A stretch of 23,380 nucleotides of DNA from CAG-841 sp963656825 (GTDB lineage: Bacteria > Bacillota > Clostridia > Oscillospirales > CAG-272). The notes below the pieces were generated by a model, which worked only from the letters and a program-made list of their open reading frames with translations, did no database searches and was not told where the DNA came from. Location of the stretch: contig CAVKJG010000032.1 of assembly GCA_963656825.1 (NCBI GenBank), forward strand, positions 1 to 23,380, in the 5' to 3' direction. The position numbers and the translations under genes are program-made. Shown here piece after piece: positions 14,083 through 22,286 of this stretch; the first letter of the stretch is position 1; every line of letters begins with the position of its first letter.

Positions 14083-15270
14083 ATGTTACCGCAAAAAATG
14101 ATTGAGCTCGGAAGCCACAGCTCCGTTATAAGACAGCTTTTCGAGTACGGTAAAAAAAGAAAAAGCGAAATAGGAAGTGAAAACGTTTTCGATTTCAGTA
14201 TAGGAAATCCGAGCGTTCCCGTGCCGAAAGCAGTGGACGACGCGCTCGTGTCACTGATTGAAAGCGATGCGGATATTCACTGCTACACATCGGCTGCCGG
14301 CGATATGTCGGCGAGAGCCGCGGTAGCCTCTTATCTCAACAAAACGTACGGCGCAAACGAAAAAGCCGAAAGAATATATCTTACGGTCGGCGCCGCAGCC
14401 GCGCTTGCGATATCGCTCGGCGCGCTTATATGCGACGGCGACGAGGTCATAGTTTTTGCGCCGTTCTTCCCCGAATACCGCGTGTTTGCCGAAAAAGCCG
14501 GCGCAAAGGTTATCGTCTGCCCGCCTCCCGCGGACTTTCAGATAGATTTTGAAACACTTGAAACGCTTATTTCGGAAAATACAAAAGCGCTTATAATAAA
14601 CTCTCCGTCAAATCCGTCGGGCGCGGTGCTTACGGAAGAAACGCTTTCAAGGCTCGGAGCGCTGCTCGATGAAAAATCGCAAGGCTACGGTCATCCGATA
14701 TATGTAATATCCGACGAGCCCTACCGCGAGCTTGTTTACGACGGCAAAAAAACGCCGTACACGGCAAAATTCATAAAGAACACGATAAGCTGCTATTCGT
14801 TCAGCAAATCTCTTTCGCTTCCCGGCGAAAGAATAGGCTATATATGCGTATGCTCCGAATGTGCCGACGGCGACAGGCTTTTCTGCGGCGTATGCGGCGC
14901 AGGGCGCGCACTCGGATATGTCTGTGCGCCGTCGCTTTTCCAGAAGATGATCCCGTTTATAATGGGGAAAACCTCAGACCTTTCGGCGTATAAAACAAAC
15001 CGCGAGCTGCTCTGCAAAGGTCTTACCTCGCTCGGCTTTGAAGCCGTGTATCCCGACGGCGCTTTTTATCTCTTTGTTAAATCGCCGGAGGAGGATGAAA
15101 TGCAGTTCTGCGAAAAAGCAAAAAAATACGAGCTTTTGCTCGTGCCTTCGGGCGATTTCGGTATCGGAGGATATGTAAGAATAGCCTACTGCGTATCGGA
15201 AAAGGTGATAAAAAACTCTATGCCCGCGTTTGAAAAGCTGGCAAAGGAATACGGACTTTCAAAAAGGTAA
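14083..15270 (+). CDS. Class I/II PLP-dependent aminotransferase, probably aromatic
   Basis: A 395-residue fold-type I aminotransferase. The PLP lysine is K242 in CYSFSKSLSLPGERIGY. Other motifs are FDFSIGNPSVPVP near the N-terminus, INSPSNPSGAVL, and VISDEPYRE (Asp and Tyr contacting PLP). It is the first enzyme gene of an operon that makes phenylpyruvate and 4-hydroxyphenylpyruvate, so the likely reaction is transfer of an amino group from glutamate or aspartate to give Phe and Tyr. Sequence alone does not exclude another keto-acid specificity. The start is the ATG at 14083 after AAAGGAAG (14068-14075); an in-frame ATG at 14047 lies inside terminator T2. Codons 2-5 (TTA CCG CAA AAA) contain attenuator segment 7. 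Confidence 0.9.
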   Translation: MLPQKMIELGSHSSVIRQLFEYGKKRKSEIGSENVFDFSIGNPSVPVPKAVDDALVSLIESDADIHCYTSAAGDMSARAAVASYLNKTYGANEKAERIYLTVGAAAALAISLGALICDGDEVIVFAPFFPEYRVFAEKAGAKVIVCPPPADFQIDFETLETLISENTKALIINSPSNPSGAVLTEETLSRLGALLDEKSQGYGHPIYVISDEPYRELVYDGKKTPYTAKFIKNTISCYSFSKSLSLPGERIGYICVCSECADGDRLFCGVCGAGRALGYVCAPSLFQKMIPFIMGKTSDLSAYKTNRELLCKGLTSLGFEAVYPDGAFYLFVKSPEEDEMQFCEKAKKYELLLVPSGDFGIGGYVRIAYCVSEKVIKNSMPAFEKLAKEYGLSKR

Positions 15271-15279
15271 ATAATTTTT

Positions 15280-16359
15280 ATGGAAAACAAACTTATTCAG
15301 GCACGGAACAGAATATCGGAAACAGACGTCAAAATGGCAAAGCTTTTTGAAGAGCGTATGCGGGCTTCGGAGGACGTTGCCGAATACAAGCGCAGATGCG
15401 GACTTCCGATAGAAGATCCGCAAAGAGAAGCGGAGCTTATCCGCAGGAATTCGCTTTATGTATCGGAGGAGCTTCGCCCGTATTACATAAGCTTTCAGCA
15501 GGACGTTATGAAGGCATCGAAGGCTTATCAGCGCAGGCTTATCAGCGGAGAAAAAATCGCCTACTGCGGCGAGGAGGGCGCGTTTGCGTTCTTTACGGCA
15601 AAAAAGCTGTTTCCGGACGGAATTCCCGTTGCGAAAAACAGCTTTGAAGAAGCATATGCCGCCGTTACAAGCGGTGAATGCGAGCTTGCCGTCATTCCCC
15701 TTGAAAACAGCTATGCCGGCGAGGTCGGTCAGGTAACGGACATGCTGTTTTCGGGACCGCTTTTTATAAATGCCGTCTACGATATAGCCGTCGAGCAGAC
15801 GCTTATGGGTGTCAAAGGCGGAACGATATCGGACATAAAAAAGGTAATAAGTCATCCTCAGGCGCTGGCGCAGTGCGCAAAATTCATTTCGTTGCACGGC
15901 TGGGAAACGGAAACCGCGCAAAGCACGTCGTCCGCCGCGCTTGAAGTATCAAAAAAAGGCGATAAAAGTCTTGCGGCGATAGGCTGCGCTCAGGCAGCCG
16001 AGCTTTACTCGCTTTCCGTTCTCGAAAAGAATATAAACGAAAGCAGAGCGAACACCACGCGCTTCGGGGTTTTCTCGGGATCGGAAAACACCTCCGCCGG
16101 AAGACTTGAATCGGACGGCTTTGCGCTTGTGTTCACCGTGAAAAACGAAGCCGGCGCGCTTGCCGACGCGCTCGGCGTCGTCGGGAAGGCGGGCTTCAAT
16201 ATGAGAACGCTCCGCTCAAGACCGCGAAAGGAGCTTGTCTGGAATTATTATTTCTATCTTGAAGCCGAAGGCGCACTTCGCAGCGAGGCGGGCGAGAAGA
16301 TGCTTTCCGAGCTTCGTATGTATTGCGACAGGCTCAAGGTAGTTGGAATATACAGATAA
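15280..16359 (+). CDS. pheA: Chorismate mutase/prephenate dehydratase (P-protein)
   Basis: A 359-residue bifunctional enzyme converting chorismate to prephenate and then to phenylpyruvate. Residues 1-88 are the AroQ-type chorismate mutase (ARNRISETDVKMAKLFEERM, K38, R49-E50). Residues 91-270 are prephenate dehydratase, with IPLENSYAG (E142, N143) and the catalytic ANTTRF (T260, R261). Residues 280-358 are an ACT domain for Phe feedback. The ACT motifs are altered from E. coli: GALV is GALA (292-295) and ESRP is RSRP (312-315). I recall RSRP in other Clostridia, so this may be a lineage form rather than loss of control. It lies nine bases after the aminotransferase stop, with only AAAAAGG overlapping that gene as a ribosome binding site. 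Confidence 0.95.
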   Translation: MENKLIQARNRISETDVKMAKLFEERMRASEDVAEYKRRCGLPIEDPQREAELIRRNSLYVSEELRPYYISFQQDVMKASKAYQRRLISGEKIAYCGEEGAFAFFTAKKLFPDGIPVAKNSFEEAYAAVTSGECELAVIPLENSYAGEVGQVTDMLFSGPLFINAVYDIAVEQTLMGVKGGTISDIKKVISHPQALAQCAKFISLHGWETETAQSTSSAALEVSKKGDKSLAAIGCAQAAELYSLSVLEKNINESRANTTRFGVFSGSENTSAGRLESDGFALVFTVKNEAGALADALGVVGKAGFNMRTLRSRPRKELVWNYYFYLEAEGALRSEAGEKMLSELRMYCDRLKVVGIYR

Positions 16360-16371
16360 AACGGAGGAAAT

Positions 16372-17373
16372 ATGACCGTAAAAGTTGAACTCGGGGAAAG
16401 ATCCTACGACATAACAATAGAAAAAGGCGCGCTTTCCAGCGTGGAAAAATATATTTCGCCAAAGGGAAAAACGCTTATCGTCACGGATGACGGCGTGCCT
16501 TCGGAATATACGCGGTCTGTGGCGGAAAAATCCGGACAGCCGACAATAATAACTATCCCGCGCGGTGAAGAAAGCAAAAGCTTTGAAAATTACAGAATGC
16601 TCTGCTCCGCAATGCTGGAAGCGGGCTTTACGCGCACCGATAAAGTCGTAGCCGTCGGCGGAGGAGTCGTCGGTGATCTTGCCGGATTTGCCGCGTCCAC
16701 CTATATGCGCGGAATAGATTTTTATAATATTCCCACAACGCTGCTTTCTCAGGTCGATTCATCCGTAGGAGGAAAAACGGCGATAGACCTTGACGGAATA
16801 AAAAACATTGTGGGAACGTTTTATCAGCCGAAAGCCGTTATAATAGATCCGGACACGCTGAAAACCCTTGACCGCCGTCAGCTTGCGTCCGGCATGGCGG
16901 AGGCGCTGAAAATGGCAGCTACCTCGGACAAAGCTCTGTTTGAGCTTATAGAATCCGGCGTAAACGAAGAAAATATCGGCGAGGTGATACGTCGCGCGCT
17001 GATTATAAAGGCAGACGTCGTTTCAAGGGACGAAAAAGAGACGGGGCTTCGCCGCATACTGAATTTCGGGCATACGCTCGGACACGGAATAGAAAGCCTG
17101 GGCGGACTTTATCACGGCGAATGCGTCGCACTCGGAATGCTGTGTATGTGTTCCGACAAGGTCTATCCGCGTCTTTTTTCCGCAATAAGCTCGCTCGGTC
17201 TGAAAACAAAAATCCACGCGGACGCAGACGCTATACTCCTCGCGGCTTCACACGACAAAAAAAGACAGGGCGACGCCGTGTGTGCTGTCCTTGTAAACGA
17301 AATAGGCACATATGAAATCAAAAAAGTCACGGCAAAAGACCTCAGACAAAGACTTTCAAAAGTAATAAATTAA
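16372..17373 (+). CDS. aroB: 3-dehydroquinate synthase
   Basis: A 333-residue NAD- and zinc-dependent enzyme, slightly shorter than the usual 345-360. It cyclises DAHP to 3-dehydroquinate, the second shikimate step. The NAD-binding segment is AVGGGVVGDLAGF (residues 94-106), followed by NIPTTLLSQVDSSVGGKTAID (K135). The metal ligands are E177 in MAEALK, H234 in NFGHTLGHGIE and H248 in YHGECVALGM. CGGAGG lies before the ATG, 12 bases after pheA. Confidence 0.95.
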   Translation: MTVKVELGERSYDITIEKGALSSVEKYISPKGKTLIVTDDGVPSEYTRSVAEKSGQPTIITIPRGEESKSFENYRMLCSAMLEAGFTRTDKVVAVGGGVVGDLAGFAASTYMRGIDFYNIPTTLLSQVDSSVGGKTAIDLDGIKNIVGTFYQPKAVIIDPDTLKTLDRRQLASGMAEALKMAATSDKALFELIESGVNEENIGEVIRRALIIKADVVSRDEKETGLRRILNFGHTLGHGIESLGGLYHGECVALGMLCMCSDKVYPRLFSAISSLGLKTKIHADADAILLAASHDKKRQGDAVCAVLVNEIGTYEIKKVTAKDLRQRLSKVIN

Positions 17374-17387
17374 AAGGAGCTTTATTT

Positions 17388-18503
17388 ATGAAGAACACAT
17401 TAGGTCAGAGCGTAACGGTAACTATTTTCGGAGAAAGTCACGGTGCTTATGTCGGCGCCGTACTCGACGGCTTGGCTCCCGGCATTGAAATCGATGAAAA
17501 ATTCATTGCCGGAAGACTTTCAAAGCGCCGTCCCTCCGGCGCAATATCCACAGGCAGAAAAGAAAAGGACGAATTCAGAATAATCAGCGGATATTTTGAC
17601 GGTCACACTACGGGCTCGCCCTTGTGTATAATCATTCCCAACTCGGACGCAAGAAGCGCGGATTATATGATAAACGCCGGACGCGCGCGCCCCGGTCATG
17701 CGGATTATTCAGCTTATTGCAAATATTACGGCTTTGAGGACTGGCGCGGCGGCGGTCATTTTTCGGGCAGAACAACGGCGGCGCTCGTAGCGGCGGGAGC
17801 CGTGTGCGAGCTTGCCCTCCGTATGCAGAATATCACCGTCGGAACGCACATTCTCAGGTGCGGTAAAATAAGCGACAGCAAATTTGAAGATATCGCGGCT
17901 GAAATAGCCGCAATAGATAAAAAGTCCTTCCCCGTTATATCGGATGCGGCGGGAAAGCTGATGAAAAAAGAGATTCTTCGCGCAGCAGAGGACAGCGACA
18001 GCGTCGGCGGAATTCTCGAAACCGCCGTGCTCGGTGTTCCGGCAGGCGTGGGCGAGCCGTACTTTGACAGCCTTGAAAGCGTCATCTCCCACGCGGTGTT
18101 CTCCGTTCCGGCAATAAAGGGCGTGCAGTTCGGCGCGGGCTTTGAGCTTGCCGATATGCGCGGAAGCGAGGCAAACGATCCGTTTATGATGGACGGCGAC
18201 AGAATAGTGACAAAAACAAACAACAGCGGCGGTATAAACGGCGGAATAGCAAACGGAATGCCGATAGTCTTTTCCTGCGCGGTGAAGCCCACGCCTTCAA
18301 TAGGCAAGGAGCAGGATACCGTTGAATTCCTTGAAAACAAAAACGACAAGATAACCGTCACGGGCAGACACGATCCCGCGATAATTCACAGAGCCTGTCC
18401 CGTTGTAAGCGCGGTGACGGCTATCGCCGTATGCGATATGCTTGCCGTAAGATACGGAACGGACTTCCCCCGCCGCGGAATGTCTGACGAAAAACTTTTC
18501 TGA
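17388..18503 (+). CDS. aroC: Chorismate synthase
   Basis: A 371-residue FMN-dependent enzyme that turns EPSP into chorismate. Motifs: GESHG at residues 15-19 with the catalytic His18, RRPSGAIST, RPGHADYSAYCKYYG, WRGGGHFSGRTTA in place of the RAGGRSSARET form, FGAGFELADMRGSEANDP, and the C-terminal RHDP with CPVVSAVTAIA. Length is normal. AAAAGGAG precedes the ATG, 14 bases after aroB. It is placed mid-operon although it catalyses the last common step. Confidence 0.96.
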   Translation: MKNTLGQSVTVTIFGESHGAYVGAVLDGLAPGIEIDEKFIAGRLSKRRPSGAISTGRKEKDEFRIISGYFDGHTTGSPLCIIIPNSDARSADYMINAGRARPGHADYSAYCKYYGFEDWRGGGHFSGRTTAALVAAGAVCELALRMQNITVGTHILRCGKISDSKFEDIAAEIAAIDKKSFPVISDAAGKLMKKEILRAAEDSDSVGGILETAVLGVPAGVGEPYFDSLESVISHAVFSVPAIKGVQFGAGFELADMRGSEANDPFMMDGDRIVTKTNNSGGINGGIANGMPIVFSCAVKPTPSIGKEQDTVEFLENKNDKITVTGRHDPAIIHRACPVVSAVTAIAVCDMLAVRYGTDFPRRGMSDEKLF

Positions 18504-18519
18504 AAAGGGGCAACCGGAA

Positions 18520-19764
18520 ATGATAACAGGTCTTGTCGGCGAAAAGCTCGGTCACAGCTTCTCGCGCGAGATACACGCGGCTCTGGGCGATACGTCGTAC
18601 CGCAATTTTGAGCTGACAAAGGACGGGCTTGCGGAGTTTATATCAAAAAGAGAATTTGACGGAATAAACGTTACGATTCCATACAAAACCGATGTGATTC
18701 CGCTTCTCGACGTCATAAGCGACGAAGCAAAAGCGATAGGAGCCGTCAACACCGTAGTAAATCGCCGCGGAAAGCTTTTCGGCTACAACACCGATTTTTT
18801 CGGCATGAAAGAGCTGATAACAAAAAACCGTATTCCCGTAAAAGAAAACGCCGTGCTTATACTCGGCACGGGCGGAACGTCGCGCACGGCAAAAGCCGTA
18901 GCCGAAAGCCTCGGGGCTTTGAGCGTCGAAAAGGTCAGCCGCCGTCCGGGCGGCGACGGCGAGATAAGCTACGCCGCGGCAAAGGAGAAATATTCCTCCT
19001 CGCCAGTTGTCATAATCAATACCACCCCGCTCGGAATGTTTCCGAATATTTTCGGCTGCGCAATCGAACCGAGGAATTTTTCGCATCTTCTCGGAGCGGT
19101 CGACGCGGTATTCAACCCCCTGAAAACCGAGCTTGTCGTGAAAGCCGGAATGCAGGGCGCTTTGTCCTGCGGCGGACTTTATATGCTCGTGGCGCAGGCG
19201 GTGAAGGCTTCGGAGCTGTTTTTCGATAAAAAATATCCCGAAGGCACAACGGGAAAAATATATCGGGAGCTGCTCAAAAAAAAGGAAAACATTGTGCTTG
19301 TCGGTATGCCCTCGTGCGGAAAAACAACGGTGGGGAAAATCATAGCCGAAAAAACCGGAAAAAGCTTTATCGACTGCGACCTGCTCTTTGAAAGCACCTT
19401 CGGCATTTCGCCCGCAGACTGCATAAAAGGCGAGGGCGAGGCGGCTTTCAGGGACAAGGAAAGCCTTGTGATACGCGATATCGCGGCAAAAAATTCGTGC
19501 GTTATCGCAACGGGCGGCGGCACCGTTCTCAGAGAAGAAAACGTTATAAACTTAAAGAAAAACGGAAAAATAATATTCATAGACCGCTCTCCCGAAAAGC
19601 TGACGGCAACATCCGATCGTCCGCTTTCACAAAGCCGTGAGCTTATCGAAAAGCGATATCGCGAGCGCTATGAAATATACTGCGGATCGGCTGATATAAA
19701 GGTTGACGGAAACGGCTCGGCGTCAGACGTTGCGGACACAATACTTTCAAAGGAGCAAAAATGA
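18520..19764 (+). CDS. aroE-aroK: Shikimate dehydrogenase/shikimate kinase fusion (AroE-AroK)
   Basis: A single 414-residue frame holding two enzymes. Residues 1 to about 255 are NADP-dependent shikimate dehydrogenase: GEKLGHSFS, the catalytic pair K56 (NVTIPYKTD) and D92 (YNTDFFG), IGAVNTV, the dinucleotide loop ILGTGGTSRTAKAV, and the C-terminal GLYMLVAQAV. Residues from about 256 on are shikimate kinase: Walker A GMPSCGKTTVG (K268), FIDCD, GEGEAAFRDKE, ATGGGTV, and lid region TSDRPLS. Both active sites look intact. Shikimate kinase is usually a separate protein of about 170 residues. There is no stop or frame break between the parts, so this is a fusion and not two genes. AAAAGGGG precedes the ATG. 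The end overlaps aroQ by ATGA. Confidence 0.94.
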   Translation: MITGLVGEKLGHSFSREIHAALGDTSYRNFELTKDGLAEFISKREFDGINVTIPYKTDVIPLLDVISDEAKAIGAVNTVVNRRGKLFGYNTDFFGMKELITKNRIPVKENAVLILGTGGTSRTAKAVAESLGALSVEKVSRRPGGDGEISYAAAKEKYSSSPVVIINTTPLGMFPNIFGCAIEPRNFSHLLGAVDAVFNPLKTELVVKAGMQGALSCGGLYMLVAQAVKASELFFDKKYPEGTTGKIYRELLKKKENIVLVGMPSCGKTTVGKIIAEKTGKSFIDCDLLFESTFGISPADCIKGEGEAAFRDKESLVIRDIAAKNSCVIATGGGTVLREENVINLKKNGKIIFIDRSPEKLTATSDRPLSQSRELIEKRYRERYEIYCGSADIKVDGNGSASDVADTILSKEQK

Positions 19765-20204
19765 AAATACTCGTTATAAACGGTCCGAACATAAATATGC
19801 TCGGAATAAGAGAACCCGATATTTACGGCAAAGAAACCTTTGCCTTTCTTGAAAAAAAGATAAAAGCATATTGCAAAAGCAAAAATATCGGGGTAAGGCT
19901 TTTTCAGTCGAACTGCGAGGGAAAGCTCGTCACAAAAATTCAGCGCGCTTATAAAAGGTTTGACGGAATAATCATAAATCCCGGCGCTTACACCCATACA
20001 AGCATAGCCATTTCAGACGCGCTGAAAGCCGTCGCTGTCCCGACGGTCGAGGTACATATTTCGGACGTTGACGCGCGCGAGGATTTCCGCAAAATAAGCT
20101 ATGTGCGCTCTGCGTGCTTTGCCACAATATCCGGTCACGGAACAGACGGCTATACGGAAGCCGTCGACGCACTCGTATCAAGGCTTTCCGGCGGTGCAAA
20201 ATGA
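19761..20204 (+). CDS. aroQ: 3-dehydroquinate dehydratase, type II
   Basis: A 147-residue type II dehydroquinase, the usual length, which forms a dodecamer in known members. It converts 3-dehydroquinate to 3-dehydroshikimate. Conserved residues: INGPNINMLG near the N-terminus, R17 and Y22 in REPDIYG (Tyr22 is the catalytic base), NPGAYTHTS, H99 in VEVHISD, and REDFR. The start overlaps the AroE-AroK stop and the end overlaps aroA, both as ATGA, so three genes are translationally coupled. Confidence 0.96.
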   Translation: MKILVINGPNINMLGIREPDIYGKETFAFLEKKIKAYCKSKNIGVRLFQSNCEGKLVTKIQRAYKRFDGIIINPGAYTHTSIAISDALKAVAVPTVEVHISDVDAREDFRKISYVRSACFATISGHGTDGYTEAVDALVSRLSGGAK

Positions 20205-21412
20205 AAGTATATATAGGTAAAAAAACAGCGTCGGGAAATTTCGCGGCTCCGCCGTCGAAAAGCTTTTGTCACAGAGCGCTGATATGCGCCGCTCTTGCCG
20301 AGGGCAAAAGCGTTCTCTGCGGAATGTATCCCTCGGACGACGCGCTTGCAACCGCCGCGTGTCTTTCGGCGCTCGGCGCGGATATCCTCTTCGACGGGGA
20401 CAAGGCATACGTCTGCGGCTTTGACGCACTGAGCGCAAGGGAAAAAGGCGCTCTTCCCTGCGGCGAAAGCGGAAGCACGCTTCGCTTTCTCACGGCAATA
20501 GCGCTTCTTTCGCAAAACGAAACTGTGCTTACAGGCACGACGCGTCTTTTGCAAAGACCTCTTGCCGAATACGAAAAATTATGTCTTTGTCAGAACCTTT
20601 TGTATAAAAAAGACGAAAACTCCCTTACCGTCCGCGGCAGACTTTCGGCGGGAACATACGAAATAAGGGCCGAGGTTTCAAGTCAGTTCGCAAGCGGACT
20701 TATGATGGCACTTCCCCTGCTTTCATCCGACAGCAGAATAGTGCTGACGGGAAATATCGCAAGCCGTTCGTATCTTCTCATAACGGAAAAGGTGATGCGC
20801 GCGTTCGGAGCAGACGTTACCGTCGGCGAAAGAGAAATATATATAAAAGGCAATTTCCGCTATGCTCCGCGGGAATATACGATCGAAGGCGACTGCTCGG
20901 GCACGGCGTTTTTTGAAGCGATGAACCGTCTCGGCAGCGATATAAAAATAACGGGGCTTTGTCCCGAAAGCGTTCAGGGCGACAGAGCTTACGGAGAATA
21001 TTTCGACAGAATATGCGCCGGCTTTGCCACGCTTGACATAACCGACTGTCCCGATCTTGCTCCCGTGCTTATGGCACTCGGCGCAGCCAAAAGCGGCGTT
21101 ACCCTTACGGGAACGGCGCGTCTTCGCGCAAAGGAAAGCGACAGAGGCTCGGCTATGGCGCAGGAGCTTTCAAAGTTCGGAATAAAAACGGAGCTGCACG
21201 AAAACTCTCTCACCGTACACGGCGGTGGGCTGAAAGCTCCGACCGTGCCGATATGCTCGCACAATGATCACAGAATAGTAATGGCGTGCGCCGTTTTGCT
21301 TATGCTTACCGGCGGAGAAATAGATAATGCCGAGGACGTAAAAAAGAGCTTTCCCGACTTTTTTGAAAGGCTCTCCTCTCTCGGCACGGAGGTAAAAATC
21401 GTTGGAACTTAA
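20201..21412 (+). CDS. aroA: 3-phosphoshikimate 1-carboxyvinyltransferase (EPSP synthase)
   Basis: A 403-residue protein, a little shorter than the usual 425-440. It transfers enolpyruvate from PEP to shikimate-3-phosphate. Motifs: APPSKSFCHRAL (K20, S21, R25), GESGSTLRFLTAI (residues 88-100) at the PEP site, SSQFASGLMMALPLL, DCPDLAPVLMAL with the catalytic Asp, RLRAKESDRG, and HNDHRIVMACAVL. The start is the ATG at 20201 in an ATGA overlap with aroQ. The frame is open 29 codons further upstream, but that extension lies inside aroQ. The PEP-loop form GESGST differs from the GNAGT of E. coli-type class I enzymes. Confidence 0.95.
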   Translation: MKVYIGKKTASGNFAAPPSKSFCHRALICAALAEGKSVLCGMYPSDDALATAACLSALGADILFDGDKAYVCGFDALSAREKGALPCGESGSTLRFLTAIALLSQNETVLTGTTRLLQRPLAEYEKLCLCQNLLYKKDENSLTVRGRLSAGTYEIRAEVSSQFASGLMMALPLLSSDSRIVLTGNIASRSYLLITEKVMRAFGADVTVGEREIYIKGNFRYAPREYTIEGDCSGTAFFEAMNRLGSDIKITGLCPESVQGDRAYGEYFDRICAGFATLDITDCPDLAPVLMALGAAKSGVTLTGTARLRAKESDRGSAMAQELSKFGIKTELHENSLTVHGGGLKAPTVPICSHNDHRIVMACAVLLMLTGGEIDNAEDVKKSFPDFFERLSSLGTEVKIVGT

Positions 21413-22256
21413 CAGCAATACCAAAATACTTATCGTAGGTCTGGGCGTAATGGGCGGAGGCTATGCCAAGGCTCTTACAAAAAAAGGCTATAAAATAAAG
21501 GCAATAGACATATCGCAAAAAACGATAGACTACGCCGTCGAAAACAAATTCATCGCCTACGGCACGACAGAGGTCGAGCCTTCGCTTGTGTCGGAAGCCG
21601 ATATAATAGTGTTTGCACTTTATCCGCACACCTTCAAAAAATGGATAACCGATTATCAGAAATATTTCCGTTCGGGAATAATAATCACCGATGTTACGGG
21701 CGTAAAGGGCTGTATCGTTTACGATATACAGTCGATTCTGCGCGAGGACGTCGAATTCATAGCGGCGCACCCCATGGCGGGACGTGAGCGTTCCGGCATC
21801 GAATACAGCGACGATAAGGTTTTTATCGGCGCAAACTACATTGTAACGCCGACCGCAAAAAACACGCGTCCGGCAATTGAGCTTTGCAAAACGCTCGGGC
21901 GCGAGCTTGGCTTTGAGCATATTTCCGAAATAACGCCGGAGCTTCACGACGAGATGATAGCGTTTCTTTCACAGCTTACGCACTGCATAGCGGTAGCGCT
22001 TATGACGGCTGGAGAAAATCCGCGTCTGCGCGATTATTCCGGCGACTCGTTCCGCGATCTTACCCGTATTGCAAAAATAAACGACGAAATGTGGAGCGAG
22101 CTTTTCCTGCTCAATCGCGACGCGCTTCTGCGCGAAATGGACGCCTTTGCAGGAGAGTTCAAAAAGCTGAGAGCCTGCGTTGAATCGGGCGACAGAGAAG
22201 CCATGCGCGAAATGATGAGATGCTCCACCGAGCGCCGCGCTTTGTTTGATAAATAG
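21402..22256 (+). CDS. tyrA: Prephenate dehydrogenase
   Basis: A 284-residue NAD(P)-dependent enzyme that oxidatively decarboxylates prephenate to 4-hydroxyphenylpyruvate for Tyr synthesis. The Rossmann motif is IVGLGVMGGGYAKAL (residues 11-25). The catalytic histidine is H123 in AAHPMAGRERSG, with H194 in FLSQLTHCIAVAL and DSFRDLTRIA later. The protein stops after the helical dimerisation domain and lacks the C-terminal ACT domain of the 370-residue Bacillus type. The start is TTG at 21402, supported by a strong GGAGGT at 21388-21393 with 8-base spacing, and it overlaps aroA by 11 bases. Confidence 0.95.
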   Translation: MELNSNTKILIVGLGVMGGGYAKALTKKGYKIKAIDISQKTIDYAVENKFIAYGTTEVEPSLVSEADIIVFALYPHTFKKWITDYQKYFRSGIIITDVTGVKGCIVYDIQSILREDVEFIAAHPMAGRERSGIEYSDDKVFIGANYIVTPTAKNTRPAIELCKTLGRELGFEHISEITPELHDEMIAFLSQLTHCIAVALMTAGENPRLRDYSGDSFRDLTRIAKINDEMWSELFLLNRDALLREMDAFAGEFKKLRACVESGDREAMREMMRCSTERRALFDK

Positions 22257-22286
22257 TTTTTTTCATACACGAAAGGACAAATAAAA

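Larger units (their letters stand above)
13879..14095 (+). promoter_or_regulatory. Multi-segment transcription attenuator of the Phe/Tyr operon
   Basis: Complementary segments in order: 1 GCTATGCG (13879-13886), 2 CGCATAGCTTTG (13936-13947), 3 CCGCAAAGCT (13975-13984), 4 GCTTTGCGGTA (13996-14006), 5 TACCGCAGGCAT (14018-14029), 6 ATGCTTTGCGGTA (14042-14054), 7 TACCGCAAA (14087-14095). 1:2 is an 8-base pair match. 2:3 pairs AGCTTTG with CAAAGCT and brackets a GTATTT/AAATAC helper stem (13947-13952 with 13960-13965). 3:4 and 5:6 are terminators, 4:5 is a 7-base stem excluding both, and 6:7 is a 9-base match around the first gene's binding site and start. With plentiful Tyr/Phe the ribosome reaches the stop and covers segment 2, which favours 3:4. 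Stalling covers segment 1 and favours 2:3. The logic is established for peptide-leader attenuators; its use here is inferred from complementarity. Confidence 0.8.

Noticed and set aside
13824..14083. T-box riboswitch in the aromatic operon leader
   Set aside because: The length is right and ACCGC occurs, but the conserved AGGGTGGNACCGCG antiterminator motif and the specifier stem pattern are absent. The aromatic-rich translated frame and segment pairing explain the region better.
20114..20200. Longer N-terminus for aroA
   Set aside because: The extension overlaps aroQ coding sequence; the ATGA junction and family length support 20201.
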